DNA from: Olleya aquimaris
Lineage (GTDB): Bacteria > Bacteroidota > Bacteroidia > Flavobacteriales > Flavobacteriaceae
Assembly (NCBI RefSeq): GCF_003259525.1
Contig: NZ_QLLO01000003.1
Span: 248,748-312,747 of the forward strand
Direction: 5' to 3'
DNA length: 64,000 nt
The notes below the pieces were generated by a model. That model was not told the DNA's origin and did not search any database. It saw only the letters and a list, made by a program, of their open reading frames with translations. Position numbers and translations under genes: made by a program. This document shows positions 19,344 to 27,843 of the stretch, piece by piece; within the stretch, counting starts at the first letter, position 1, and each line of letters opens with the position of its first letter.

Positions 19344-21137
19344 TTAACTAATTATTTTCTCTAAAAAATCTATTAATTCTTGTTCCAACACCTCTTCAAA
19401 TTGTTCTTTAGTCATTGAATTGAAAATATTAATATTGTCTTTCTTCTTTATTCCTTTTTCCTTAAAAAACTCTTGTAAATCTTCATCCTCTCCAAAAAAA
19501 TGAATTTCATAAGGTTTTAATCTAAAATAGAAATCTTCTAAAACTCTTGGATGATAATAACTTTCAAGGTTAGATTTATGCAAAGCATAACCAGTACCAA
19601 AATTAGAATTGAAATTAACAATTGATTGAGCTTGAATTAGTGGCTTTTTAGGGTTTCTTATCGATAACCCTTTATCACTATCTAATAACAAAAATAGTTC
19701 TCGTCCATTTTTTTTAAAATATGAAATATTAATAAAGCTATCTACACTGCTTCCTCCAGTTGGTAGAACCAAAACATTTTCTTCCAAATCTTTATCAAAA
19801 AGCTTTTGACATATAAGCTTATAAGCGATTGCATCATCTTTACCTTCAACAAAAAGAATTTTCTCAAAACTATCTCTTAGGTTAAACGATGGTTTTATTC
19901 CTAATTCGTCAATAATTTTAAATACAAAATCTTCTTTTGTTGCTTCGGTTGCATATTCGTATACAGTTTGTCCATCTTTTTTACAAAGAATAACAGATTC
20001 TGGATTAGTGGCTCCTGCAAAAACTGGTGAATGCGTTGTAATTACTATTTGATTCTCTTCAGATAATTCTTTTAAAGCATTCAACAAATCTTCTTGAGCA
20101 GATGGATGTAAAAATGTTTCAGGTTCTTCAATTAAATAAACGATATTGTTTCCTTTATTTTTTTCTGCCAAATATCTAAATCTAGCAACCATAAATAAAC
20201 GTCTATAACCAGTTCCTTTATGGCTCATAGGTATAGGATTAGCATCTCCATCAAACTGAAAACGAACATCTACATTTTTTATAGCATCTTTCCATGTTAT
20301 TTGAGGTTTTATTTCAACCTTTTGTAATGATGAAGTATAATCAGACATAAAACTTTTAATTGAATCTGCTTCGTTTTGCATTTCTGCCTCAATCTCATTT
20401 TCTATAACTCGAAGGCGTTGTGTTTCATCTTGTGTTTCTCTGTTGAAGTAATCTGAAATCTCTGTAACAGAATTTGTTTTAAATTTTGTATCGGCTTCTA
20501 ACCCGTAATCTGAAACAAATAGTTCTACTTGAGGAAATAAACTATTAATCTTAAAACTATCTACTATAAATTTACCTTCTATCTGAACACCTTTAGTGAT
20601 AGCGAATTCTTTTATATGTTTTATTTTTTCAATTTTTGAATTTCGTCCTTTTCCTTCAACGGGAATTACTATTGTATTGTCTGCAATAATTTTGTTTAAT
20701 TCTTCGTCAGTTTTAAAATATAAATTAGCAAACTCTTCATCATCAAAATCTTTAATTAATATGGATTCTTTAGTATATACTTTACCCGACTTACTAATTT
20801 CTCTTTCATAAATGATTGTTCCATCAAAAATAAAATCATTTAAAAATTCCTCTAATCCATCAGCCTTTTTAATCTTAGATTTTATTTTGGCTTCTAAAAT
20901 TTCTTTTAAATTAGAATGTTCAAATACTACTTGAAATACAATTGAAGAATCAATATCGTTAAAATCTGAGTCTACAACAGAATAATTTTTAGCATCTAAA
21001 AAAGTAGCAATTGCATTAAGGACTATAGACTTTCCTGCATCGTTTTTACCCACAACAGATGATAAACTTCTAAGAGGTACTTCTTGTTTATTCTTAACAC
21101 CTCTGTAATTCGTAATAGCAATATTTTTTAATTTCAT
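19344..21137 (-). CDS. OLD-family ATPase/TOPRIM nuclease
   Basis: 597 aa. ABC-type ATPase: Walker A GKNDAGKS (30-37), signature-like SHKGTGYRRL (305-314), Walker B VYLIEEPE (333-340), H-loop TTHSP (367-371). C-terminal TOPRIM: LFVEGKDDAIAY (428-439) with the metal-binding Glu, and LLLDSDKG (483-490). OLD proteins and the related GajA subunit of Gabija are phage-defence nucleases. Class 2 OLD/GajA proteins pair with a UvrD-like helicase (GajB); none is present here, so this is a class 1-like or cassette-specific enzyme. It follows hsdS by 10 bp. Confidence 0.9.
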   Translation of the reverse strand: MKLKNIAITNYRGVKNKQEVPLRSLSSVVGKNDAGKSIVLNAIATFLDAKNYSVVDSDFNDIDSSIVFQVVFEHSNLKEILEAKIKSKIKKADGLEEFLNDFIFDGTIIYEREISKSGKVYTKESILIKDFDDEEFANLYFKTDEELNKIIADNTIVIPVEGKGRNSKIEKIKHIKEFAITKGVQIEGKFIVDSFKINSLFPQVELFVSDYGLEADTKFKTNSVTEISDYFNRETQDETQRLRVIENEIEAEMQNEADSIKSFMSDYTSSLQKVEIKPQITWKDAIKNVDVRFQFDGDANPIPMSHKGTGYRRLFMVARFRYLAEKNKGNNIVYLIEEPETFLHPSAQEDLLNALKELSEENQIVITTHSPVFAGATNPESVILCKKDGQTVYEYATEATKEDFVFKIIDELGIKPSFNLRDSFEKILFVEGKDDAIAYKLICQKLFDKDLEENVLVLPTGGSSVDSFINISYFKKNGRELFLLLDSDKGLSIRNPKKPLIQAQSIVNFNSNFGTGYALHKSNLESYYHPRVLEDFYFRLKPYEIHFFGEDEDLQEFFKEKGIKKKDNINIFNSMTKEQFEEVLEQELIDFLEKIIS

Positions 21138-21147
21138 ATAATACTAA

Positions 21148-22305
21148 TTAAGCCTCTACTGTTTTAGTTTCTACTTTTGACATTTTGGAAAGGATTAAAT
21201 CTTTTAATTCATTCAACTTAACTATCTCTTTTAGGTTTAAACGAATTCTTTTAAGCATCCATAATGTTTTTAAACTAAATGATAATACTTCCTCCTTCGA
21301 AAAGCAAGGTATTGGCATATCCAAAATTTCACTTGGTCTAATTCTTTGATGACTATTACTCGTCCCTGTTGCCCTACTGGTTAAATATTCTATTGATTCA
21401 TTCGATTTCAAAACAAAATAAATAAAACCAAATAAATCAATAGTTTTCGGAACGAAAACCAGAAATTCAGTTGAGCAAACAGCATTTTCATTTGCAATAC
21501 CATATATATTCCATACTCTAGGAAAGCGAGGATTTAATTTTGATAATAAAATCGAATTTGATACTACTTTGTATTTATGACTTCTTATTGTTTTGGTTTT
21601 TTCGAATGATGGCAGACCTTTTTCATCATAATTAGGAATACTATAATGTTCTAAAATATCAAACTTGCATTTAGCAGGATGTATGGTTTCTTTTGATTGA
21701 AAAACGAGATCACTTAATAATATATTTTCATTATCAGTATTTTTCTTATCCACAAACCAATGTTTATACAAGGCTTGTGCAGTGTCTTCTAGTTTTTGGT
21801 TTAGGGTTTCGTTTAGTTTAATACGGTTGACGATGGTGTTGTATTCTGCTACTATTTCGCGTTGTTTTTCTATGGATGGGATGGGTAGTTCTAACTCGCA
21901 TAAAGATTCCCAACTAAAACCACCACGAACACTACTATCTGTAGTAAACCAAACGTTTCTATCAAACTCTGAACGTCTGCACCACATCATTAAATATTCT
22001 GGATCTAATTCGTTATGGTCTAATATTTCAAAAACTACATAAGCTGGCGAAACTATTATTGGTTCGTCTTCTAACAACACACTGATTGGTAAAATTTCAT
22101 CACGACCAACGTGCATTGGGTTGTATGCAAACTGATATTTTTCTACAACTCTATATCGCGATAAATCTGTTCCTTGAATATTAGCAACAGATTCCATAAA
22201 TTCTTTATTTATACGAATCCCTTTTAATACAGAAACTGAACCATCAGTATTTTTCTTTTTAATCTGTTTTATGTAATTACCAAGTGGCTTATAATTCGAT
22301 TTCAT
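21148..22305 (-). CDS. hsdS: Type I restriction-modification specificity subunit S
   Basis: 385 aa. Two target-recognition domains (about 1-150 and 200-350) are separated by a conserved helical spacer (EKQREIVAEYNTIVNRIKLNETL, near 160-185), and a second shorter helical segment ends the protein. It binds the bipartite DNA target and directs both methylation and cutting. The start overlaps the end of hsdM by 17 bp, which is usual for translational coupling. The ATG choice gives MKSNYKPLGNYI, a standard HsdS opening. Confidence 0.93.
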   Translation of the reverse strand: MKSNYKPLGNYIKQIKKKNTDGSVSVLKGIRINKEFMESVANIQGTDLSRYRVVEKYQFAYNPMHVGRDEILPISVLLEDEPIIVSPAYVVFEILDHNELDPEYLMMWCRRSEFDRNVWFTTDSSVRGGFSWESLCELELPIPSIEKQREIVAEYNTIVNRIKLNETLNQKLEDTAQALYKHWFVDKKNTDNENILLSDLVFQSKETIHPAKCKFDILEHYSIPNYDEKGLPSFEKTKTIRSHKYKVVSNSILLSKLNPRFPRVWNIYGIANENAVCSTEFLVFVPKTIDLFGFIYFVLKSNESIEYLTSRATGTSNSHQRIRPSEILDMPIPCFSKEEVLSFSLKTLWMLKRIRLNLKEIVKLNELKDLILSKMSKVETKTVEA

Positions 22306-23863
22306 AGCCTAACTCTTTAAATACATTTAACAATTCGGTTTTAGATTTTGCTTCTTCTTTCAATAAATCTGAAAATTCAGATTGTAAAGTTTTCATCTTC
22401 TCATCAAAATTGATGTTCTCGTCTCGGTTAACAAACTCTATATATTTACTTGGTACTAAAGAGTAGTCTTTTTTGCGTATTTCTTCAATGGTTGCAGACT
22501 GACAAAACTCACCAATGTTTTCATAGTTATCTTCATATGACGCTTGTTGCCAATTGTGATATGTTGAAGATATTTTATTTATTTCATCAACGGAAAATTG
22601 AATGTATTTCTTTTCAAATGGTATTCCTACTTTTCTTAAATCAATAAAAAGAGTTTCATCTTCACGATTACGATATTGTTTTTCAACTCCATTAATAATA
22701 ACTGTTCTTTCTTTTTTATTATTATTTAATACCCAAAGTGTAACACTAATATCTGTGGTATAAAACATCTTTTGAGGTAATACCAAGATAGCTTCTACTA
22801 ATTTATTTTCAATGAGTTTTTTACGTATTTCGTATTCGGTTCCTCCACCAGATAATGCACCATTGGCTAGTATAAAACCTGCAACACCATTATCTGAGAG
22901 TTTAGACACCATATTTAGTATCCAAGCATAATTGGCGTTACCTGTTTGTGGTACCTCGTAACCTCGCCAACGTGGGTCGTCTAGTAACTCGTCTGTAGCT
23001 CTCCAATCCTTTTGGTTAAACGGTGGATTTGCCATAATATAATCTGCCTTTAAATCTGGGTGTTGGTCTTTGGCAAAGGTATCTGCTGGCACATCGCCTA
23101 GATTGGCAGAAATACCACGTATGGCAAGGTTCATTTTTGCTAGCTTGTAGGTGGTAGCTGTGTATTCTTGCCCATAAATAGAAACGTCTTTTTTATTACC
23201 ATTGTGGCTGTCTATAAACTTCAGAGACTGTACAAACATACCACCAGAACCACAAGCAGGATCGTAAATTTTACCTTTGTAAGGTTCTATTAACTCTGCA
23301 ATAAGGTTTACAATACTTTTTGGGGTGTAGAATTCGCCTTTACCTTTACCTTCTGCTATAGCAAATTTGCTTAAAAAATACTCGTACACACGACCTACAA
23401 TATCTTGTTGTTGGTCTTTTAAGGTGTCTATATTATTTATGGTGTCTAGTAAAGCTGCTAACTTACTAACGTCCATATTTAGTCGCGAAAAATAATTGTC
23501 TGGTAAGGCACCTTTAAGCGATGGATTGTTTTTTTCTACGGTATATAAAGCGGTATCTATTTTTAAAGCAATATCGTCTTGTTTGGCATTGGCGATGATG
23601 TAGCTCCAACGCGATTCTTCGGTTAGATAGAATACATTGTCTTGCGCATAAAATTCTACCATATCTAGAAACTTCTCTTTACCATCATCAATTAATTCTT
23701 GACGGCGTTTTTGGAATTTATCACTAGCAAATTTTAGGAATATTAAACCTAGTACAACGTGTTTGTATTCTGAGCTTTCTACGGTTCCTCTAAGTTTATT
23801 TGCAGAATCCCAAAGGGTTTCTTCTATAGATTTTGTTTTTTTAGTGGTTGCTTTTATAGCCAT
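22289..23863 (-). CDS. hsdM: Type I restriction-modification methylase subunit M
   Basis: 524 aa. N-terminal HsdM helical domain (about 10-145), then an N6-adenine methyltransferase domain with the SAM motif DPACGSGGM (201-209) and catalytic NPPF (279-282). It methylates the HsdS target to protect host DNA. The gene follows the small HTH-like gene by 3 bp and overlaps hsdS by 17 bp. Confidence 0.97.
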   Translation of the reverse strand: MAIKATTKKTKSIEETLWDSANKLRGTVESSEYKHVVLGLIFLKFASDKFQKRRQELIDDGKEKFLDMVEFYAQDNVFYLTEESRWSYIIANAKQDDIALKIDTALYTVEKNNPSLKGALPDNYFSRLNMDVSKLAALLDTINNIDTLKDQQQDIVGRVYEYFLSKFAIAEGKGKGEFYTPKSIVNLIAELIEPYKGKIYDPACGSGGMFVQSLKFIDSHNGNKKDVSIYGQEYTATTYKLAKMNLAIRGISANLGDVPADTFAKDQHPDLKADYIMANPPFNQKDWRATDELLDDPRWRGYEVPQTGNANYAWILNMVSKLSDNGVAGFILANGALSGGGTEYEIRKKLIENKLVEAILVLPQKMFYTTDISVTLWVLNNNKKERTVIINGVEKQYRNREDETLFIDLRKVGIPFEKKYIQFSVDEINKISSTYHNWQQASYEDNYENIGEFCQSATIEEIRKKDYSLVPSKYIEFVNRDENINFDEKMKTLQSEFSDLLKEEAKSKTELLNVFKELGYEIEL

Positions 23864-23866
23864 GTA

Positions 23867-24100
23867 TTAAATATTGTCTTTTACTGTTACGTATTTTGCT
23901 AGCTTGATACCTTTATTGATTTCTGCAAAATATCTATCAGATATATTAGCTGCAATTGCTATTTCCTTTTTGTTGCTTTTACTTTTTTTTAGTTCTTCCG
24001 CATATTTAATTCCAAATAAATGTATCATTGCTACTGCTTCACCTTTTGGTGCGTTGTGGTACATGTTTTCTAATGCTGCTGCTAATTGGTTGTCTGTCAT
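23867..24100 (-). CDS. Small HTH-like protein leading the type I operon
   Basis: 77 aa. The sequence (HLFGIKYAEEL, then KEIAIAANISDRYFAEINKGIKLAKYV) has the look of the HTH-like proteins often found just before hsdM in Bacteroidota. A helix-turn-helix in the second half is plausible (EIAIAANIS...YFAEINKG). It is the first gene of the operon and could be a controller that sets the level of the downstream genes, as C proteins do in type II systems. That role is inferred; an inverted repeat 116-136 bp upstream of its start is a possible target. Confidence 0.75.
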   Translation of the reverse strand: MTDNQLAAALENMYHNAPKGEAVAMIHLFGIKYAEELKKSKSNKKEIAIAANISDRYFAEINKGIKLAKYVTVKDNI

Positions 24101-24190
24101 GATTTACTTTTAAATGTATTGAAAAACACTAAGCTTCTAATAATAAGCGATTTACTTATTTATTAAAAGAATTAGCAAATAGGGAGAGTT

Positions 24191-24236
24191 TAAATATAAA
24201 AACTTTTTTAAAATTTAGCCCAATTGCAATGGGCTA
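24191..24236 (-). promoter_or_regulatory. Candidate promoter and operator of the defence operon
   Basis: On the minus strand a -7-like TATATTTA (24191-24198) lies 22 bp downstream of a TTG (24221-24223). An inverted repeat TAGCCCA-N7-TGGGCTA (24216-24236) covers that -33 position. The inverted repeat is followed on the plus strand by TTTTTATT and could instead be a plus-strand terminator, but no plus-strand gene ends here. The leader to the first gene would be about 90 nt. Confidence 0.35.
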
Positions 24237-24297
24237 TTTTTATTGGTAATTAAAGGCACAATAACAACGTGTTTATTATCAGTTATTTAATGTCACT

Positions 24298-24330
24298 TTT
24301 GGGTTTTATTAAGGGTTATGTTTATATTTG
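24298..24330 (+). promoter_or_regulatory. Promoter of a short transcript (candidate sRNA)
   Basis: TTTG at 24298-24301 and TATATTTG at 24323-24330 are separated by 21 bp, matching the Bacteroidota consensus (TTTG, 19-21 bp, TAnnTTTG). Transcription would start near 24336. Confidence 0.55.
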
Positions 24331-24355
24331 TACCGTAATTTATAATTACACGAAT

Positions 24356-24411
24356 GCGTAAGAACATTCAAGACCTTATTAAACCTAGCCTAAAAAACGA
24401 GATTCTAGCTG
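24356..24411 (+). repeat. Direct repeat copy R1
   Basis: R1 pairs with R2 (24677-24734). The core 24365-24411 is 39/47 identical to R2, with CGAGATTCTAGCTG fully conserved at the right end and TCAAGACCTTAT near the left. R1 lies inside the candidate sRNA. Confidence 0.8.
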
Positions 24412-24423
24412 TATTTTTAGGCT
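24387..24423 (+). terminator. Intrinsic terminator of the short plus-strand transcript
   Basis: A 10-bp stem (AGCCTAAAAA / TTTTTAGGCT) with a 17-nt loop is followed by seven T residues. It stands about 55-90 nt after the predicted start of transcription. Confidence 0.65.
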
Positions 24424-24666
24424 TTTTTTATGCTTTACTTTTGCCTATTGTCCTTTGTTTTTTAATGATTTGTTATTGGGTAAAGGTGTTTTTTTATTAA
24501 AAGGTAGTGTATAATCTTAAACAATCCCACCTGAACCACTAAAAAAGTCCTAGCTTTTAATAAGATGCTCAACAAGGTAGGTCGACATAGGCAACATCAA
24601 ATGCAAAGTACCGCAGCTTCCGTTAACAAGTTGCGCAACGACCTAGCCCATTTTTGGGCATAAAAA

Positions 24667-24700
24667 AAGGTCCTGAGCGGTAAGAAACACTCAAGACCTT
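24667..24700 (-). terminator. Intrinsic terminator of the HU-like gene
   Basis: On the minus strand AAGGTCTTGAG pairs with CTCAGGACCTT (11 bp with one G-U pair, 12-nt loop) and is followed by seven T residues. It begins 28 nt past the HU stop codon and separates the HU gene from the defence operon. Confidence 0.8.
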
Positions 24701-24734
24701 ATCAAATCTAACCTGATTTACGAGATTCTAGCTG
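24677..24734 (+). repeat. Direct repeat copy R2, at the HU 3' end
   Basis: Second copy of the repeat described at 24356-24411. It covers the final codons and stop of the HU-like gene and the upstream arm of its terminator. The DNA between R1 and R2 (24412-24676) holds no recognisable gene; one 32-codon frame (24565-24663) has no support. Confidence 0.8.
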
Positions 24735-25111
24735 GCTTTTTTATAGGTTAAATCTGTTAGTAAACTACGTAAGCGTCTACCTGGTCTAAACAAAACACGT
24801 GCTTTAGTAATTAAGCCTGCGTTGACTTCTTCTGGTGTGTCACGACCTTCTGAACTGACACTGACTTGAAAATTACCCAAACGCCCTAATTTTACAATTC
24901 GACCTTGATCAAGCGACCGTATAATATTACGCTCTAATGAAAGTAATACTGCGTAACAGTCAGACTCGGTTACTGTACACTCGTAAGCAATTTGCTCTGA
25001 TAGTACATCTAAATCTACTTCGCCATCTGCTATTGCCGATGCGTAGTACTTCTCAGGTAACGTGATGTCCTGAGGATTTCGTTTGGCTTGCGCCTTAAAT
25101 TTAATTGCCAT
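24728..25111 (-). CDS. HU-like DNA-binding protein (Bacteroidota HU-HIG type)
   Basis: 127 aa, basic. The layout fits the histone-like family of Bacteroidota: KRNPQDITLPEKYYA near the N-terminus, a helical region, GRIVKLGRLGNFQVSVSSEG (residues about 71-90) for the DNA-binding beta arm, and a C-terminal RVLFRPGRRLRSLL. These proteins bind and bend DNA and are frequent in variable genome regions. The gene is monocistronic: its own terminator lies at 24667-24700. Confidence 0.85.
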   Translation of the reverse strand: MAIKFKAQAKRNPQDITLPEKYYASAIADGEVDLDVLSEQIAYECTVTESDCYAVLLSLERNIIRSLDQGRIVKLGRLGNFQVSVSSEGRDTPEEVNAGLITKARVLFRPGRRLRSLLTDLTYKKAS

Positions 25112-25575
25112 AGGCTTTCTAAATTTTTATAAAAATTATAAAATAAATGTTTGTCTTAGTGCACCTAAGTGCCTAACTGACAGTACAAAGATTAGAAAAT
25201 TATATTCAAATTAAAAAAGAACCTATCAACAAAATTACTTGAAAAATCTACAAGATATTGGGTGTTAAAAAGCATATAAAAAACCACTTTATCGATATTA
25301 TAAAACCGTATACCTATAATTTTTTAGTGTTGCATTATTTAGTAAGAAATTAGCTACAAGTATTTTTTGTAAAGAAACTATACAATTGTTAATAACCTAC
25401 AATCATGACACCGCTTTTTGTTCAATTTTAATAAAAAAAGTGACTTTTTATTCAATTTAAGATGTTTTTTAGCCCATTTAAGTGTAAAAAAGGGATAAAC
25501 TTGTAGTTTTTATTACAAGGGTATAACTGTCTTAAAGAAAATTAAGACGTTAATTTAAAGCATCATGAAATAGAG
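25112..25575. other. Non-coding region between HU-like gene and a secreted-protein gene
   Basis: No reading frame is supported. Visible items are TTAGTGCACCTAA (near-palindrome, about 25158-25170) upstream of the HU gene, a direct repeat TTTTTnTTCAATTT (25415-25428 and 25445-25458, 30 bp apart), and two inverted repeats, CTTGTA/TACAAG (25500-25519) and GTCTTAA/TTAAGAC (25529-25548). The inverted repeats lie just past the stop of the gene at 25576 and may act as weak terminators on the minus strand. Confidence 0.5.
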
Positions 25576-27600
25576 TTACTTTGAATTAGATTTTGACTCA
25601 TTTTTTCCAAAAATAAAGAAAGAATATCCTAATTGTATTTGAGAATAATTATTTGCAGAATAACCCATCTCATGATTTAAACGCCATCTTAAAAAGATTT
25701 GACCTTTATTTCCAACATCAACATAACCTTTAAATTCAAATTCGTTGACCCAATTAGATATTTTTCTTCTGTAGCCATCTACAGGATTGGCTTTACTTTT
25801 AAATTCTAGTTTATCACTAATTAAATGCACATACTTTGGTCGCCACATAGCATAAAACCCATAACGTTCTTCTGGTAATAAATGCATTTTAATTTCTGGA
25901 TAAAAGGTCCAATAACTAACGGAATATTCTGTTGGTTTTAAATTGTCAGACCCAATACTCTTGATACTATCTTGTATTGCTGTACGATTAAACTTGAGAC
26001 CACCATTAATATGAAATTGATGTTTTAAATCCGGGTTGTCTATTAGTATAAAATTTATATTTTGACCGACATTCCAGGTACGATAATTTAATAAATCTAT
26101 AGGTGTTGTATAACGCTTAGCATCTAACACAACTGTATTATCTTCCAAAGTAATTTCATTGTCTATTCGTTCTGGGTGTAATCGTCGTTCTTTATCTTCA
26201 ATTTTAGTAATTCCACCTGAAGCTTCTATATATTGAAATAAACCATAACCACTAAACAGCCAATTTAAATACCTGTAAGCATCTTTTCTTTCAGTATTAA
26301 TGTTAAAGTGCTTAGAAAGTTCCATTTGTATTAAACCATTTGGTGACTCAGCATCAAACCCTTGAAAATCGCTATACACTTCCATTTCTAGAATTTTTCG
26401 AGATTCTTCTTTAGTTAAAGTTAGTTTATCTCCACCATTCACACTGGCTTTTTGGTCCATAGGACTGAAATCTCTAGTTAACTTATTAGGATAAAAATCA
26501 TAATTTATAAGATCGTCCATAAAAATTTTAATCCGACTTTTTAAATTTGCATTATAAATTTCATTATCTCTGGTTAACCTATCAAAATCTCCAACCTTAA
26601 ACTGCTTATCCACTTGGTTTAATCTTAATCCTACATTAAGAAGTTTTTTGTAATTTTCTCTACTAGTAAATCCAATACCATATAAGTTAGTAAATATCAT
26701 TTTAGCATTATTCTTTAAAAAAGAAGGTATTAAATTACAGTTATAACTATTATTATCTGCATCACAATCTAAATGTCCAATAACCTTTATTATTTCTAAA
26801 AATCCTTTAGAAAATTCAAATTCTACGTTATCAATTACTAGAAACGTAAGTACGACATCATTTTTTTCTGGGATGTATTGAGGAAAGAGATTTGATAAAT
26901 ACTTATCTTTTAAAGCTTTATACGTTTCATTATTTTGTAGAAGAGATGAAGTATACTCATTAAATTTAATATACTTTTCCTCTTCCTCAAGATTGTCGTC
27001 AGCAATTAATTGGTACTTATCTATTCTAATTTCTTGAGCTATTTTTATAATACTATCTTGATAATTCTGTGGTTTAATTTTTATTAAAAAATCTATTTGC
27101 TTAACTTTTTCTTGAAATTTTAGACTAGCCTCATTCTTGTATTCTTTAATTAATTCTTTAAAATCATCGCTGTCTAAATAAACAGGTATTCTATCATTAA
27201 CTTTAAGGATTCCAGTATTTGGTTTATAATCTAAATTGTCTAATACTCTAAGGTTATTTGCAAAACTATAATAGATACTTTCTGCTTCTTGATCTATTCT
27301 TTTTAAAGCATCAGCATCATAATCATCATCACTTTCAGTCATTGATTTTTCTAATAGACCTACATAAACTAAATTTCTGAATTGTTTTTTAAAATCAAAA
27401 AAACTTCCAACTGTGCTACCAATATTAAATTCTTCTTCTTTTTCTCCTTTAGATAACTTAATTTTATACTTACCGTCTGATTTAGAAATCTCTACTTCTA
27501 TTCTATCCTGGTTAATAATAAAATAGTCTGTTAATGTTGTCTGAGCATAAGAAAATTGGACGATTAATAAGCATAAAGCAAATTGTAAAATAGTTTTCAT
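25576..27600 (-). CDS. Exported protein of unknown function, possible outer-membrane C-terminus
   Basis: 674 aa. A clear signal peptide (MKTILQFALCLLIVQFSYAQ) leads. The middle is soluble and charged. The last 150 residues alternate short beta-strand-like stretches (YSVSYWTFYPEIKMHLL, GQIFLRWRLNHEMGY, QIQLGYSFFIFG), which resembles part of an outer-membrane barrel. I recognise no family. It is monocistronic, divergent from the SRAP gene. Confidence 0.7.
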   Translation of the reverse strand: MKTILQFALCLLIVQFSYAQTTLTDYFIINQDRIEVEISKSDGKYKIKLSKGEKEEEFNIGSTVGSFFDFKKQFRNLVYVGLLEKSMTESDDDYDADALKRIDQEAESIYYSFANNLRVLDNLDYKPNTGILKVNDRIPVYLDSDDFKELIKEYKNEASLKFQEKVKQIDFLIKIKPQNYQDSIIKIAQEIRIDKYQLIADDNLEEEEKYIKFNEYTSSLLQNNETYKALKDKYLSNLFPQYIPEKNDVVLTFLVIDNVEFEFSKGFLEIIKVIGHLDCDADNNSYNCNLIPSFLKNNAKMIFTNLYGIGFTSRENYKKLLNVGLRLNQVDKQFKVGDFDRLTRDNEIYNANLKSRIKIFMDDLINYDFYPNKLTRDFSPMDQKASVNGGDKLTLTKEESRKILEMEVYSDFQGFDAESPNGLIQMELSKHFNINTERKDAYRYLNWLFSGYGLFQYIEASGGITKIEDKERRLHPERIDNEITLEDNTVVLDAKRYTTPIDLLNYRTWNVGQNINFILIDNPDLKHQFHINGGLKFNRTAIQDSIKSIGSDNLKPTEYSVSYWTFYPEIKMHLLPEERYGFYAMWRPKYVHLISDKLEFKSKANPVDGYRRKISNWVNEFEFKGYVDVGNKGQIFLRWRLNHEMGYSANNYSQIQLGYSFFIFGKNESKSNSK

Positions 27601-27843
27601 AGGGGTTAGTTTTAGTATAAATTATTAGCACAAATCCTTTGTTTAAGGTGTGCTTCAATATTAAATTTTATAATATATTGCTATTAATTATAACCTGTCC
27701 AATAAAACGGTAATCTGCAAATAGGAAATAAATACTTTAGGGAGTATTCTATAAATTTAATAAAAATAAATTAAATCCTAAGTCTATTCATATGCAAACC
27801 GTTATTTAAAATAACTTTTTGGTATCTTTAAAATAAAAACCAC

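Larger units (their letters stand above)
24336..24430 (+). ncRNA. Candidate small RNA, partly complementary to the HU-like mRNA 3' end
   Basis: This short unit has a good promoter 6 bp upstream and an intrinsic terminator (24387-24423). Positions 24365-24411 match 24688-24734 at 39 of 47 bases in direct orientation. Because the HU-like gene (24728-25111) is read from the minus strand, an RNA from this unit would be antisense to the last codons, stop and terminator region of the HU mRNA. A 48-codon hydrophobic reading frame (24354-24500) starts inside it but runs through the terminator, so I regard coding as less likely. The alternative is a decayed duplicate of the HU 3' end. Confidence 0.4.

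Noticed and set aside
19344-21137. Gabija system
   Set aside because: GajA-like motifs are present, but no UvrD-like GajB gene adjoins it.
24354-24500. 48-codon hydrophobic reading frame as a protein gene
   Set aside because: A strong terminator lies inside it, so a full-length mRNA is unlikely; kept only as part of the sRNA candidate.
24356-24734. R1/R2 direct repeats as attachment sites of the defence island
   Set aside because: They flank only about 265 bp of non-coding DNA and do not enclose the operon; no third copy was seen near 12640.
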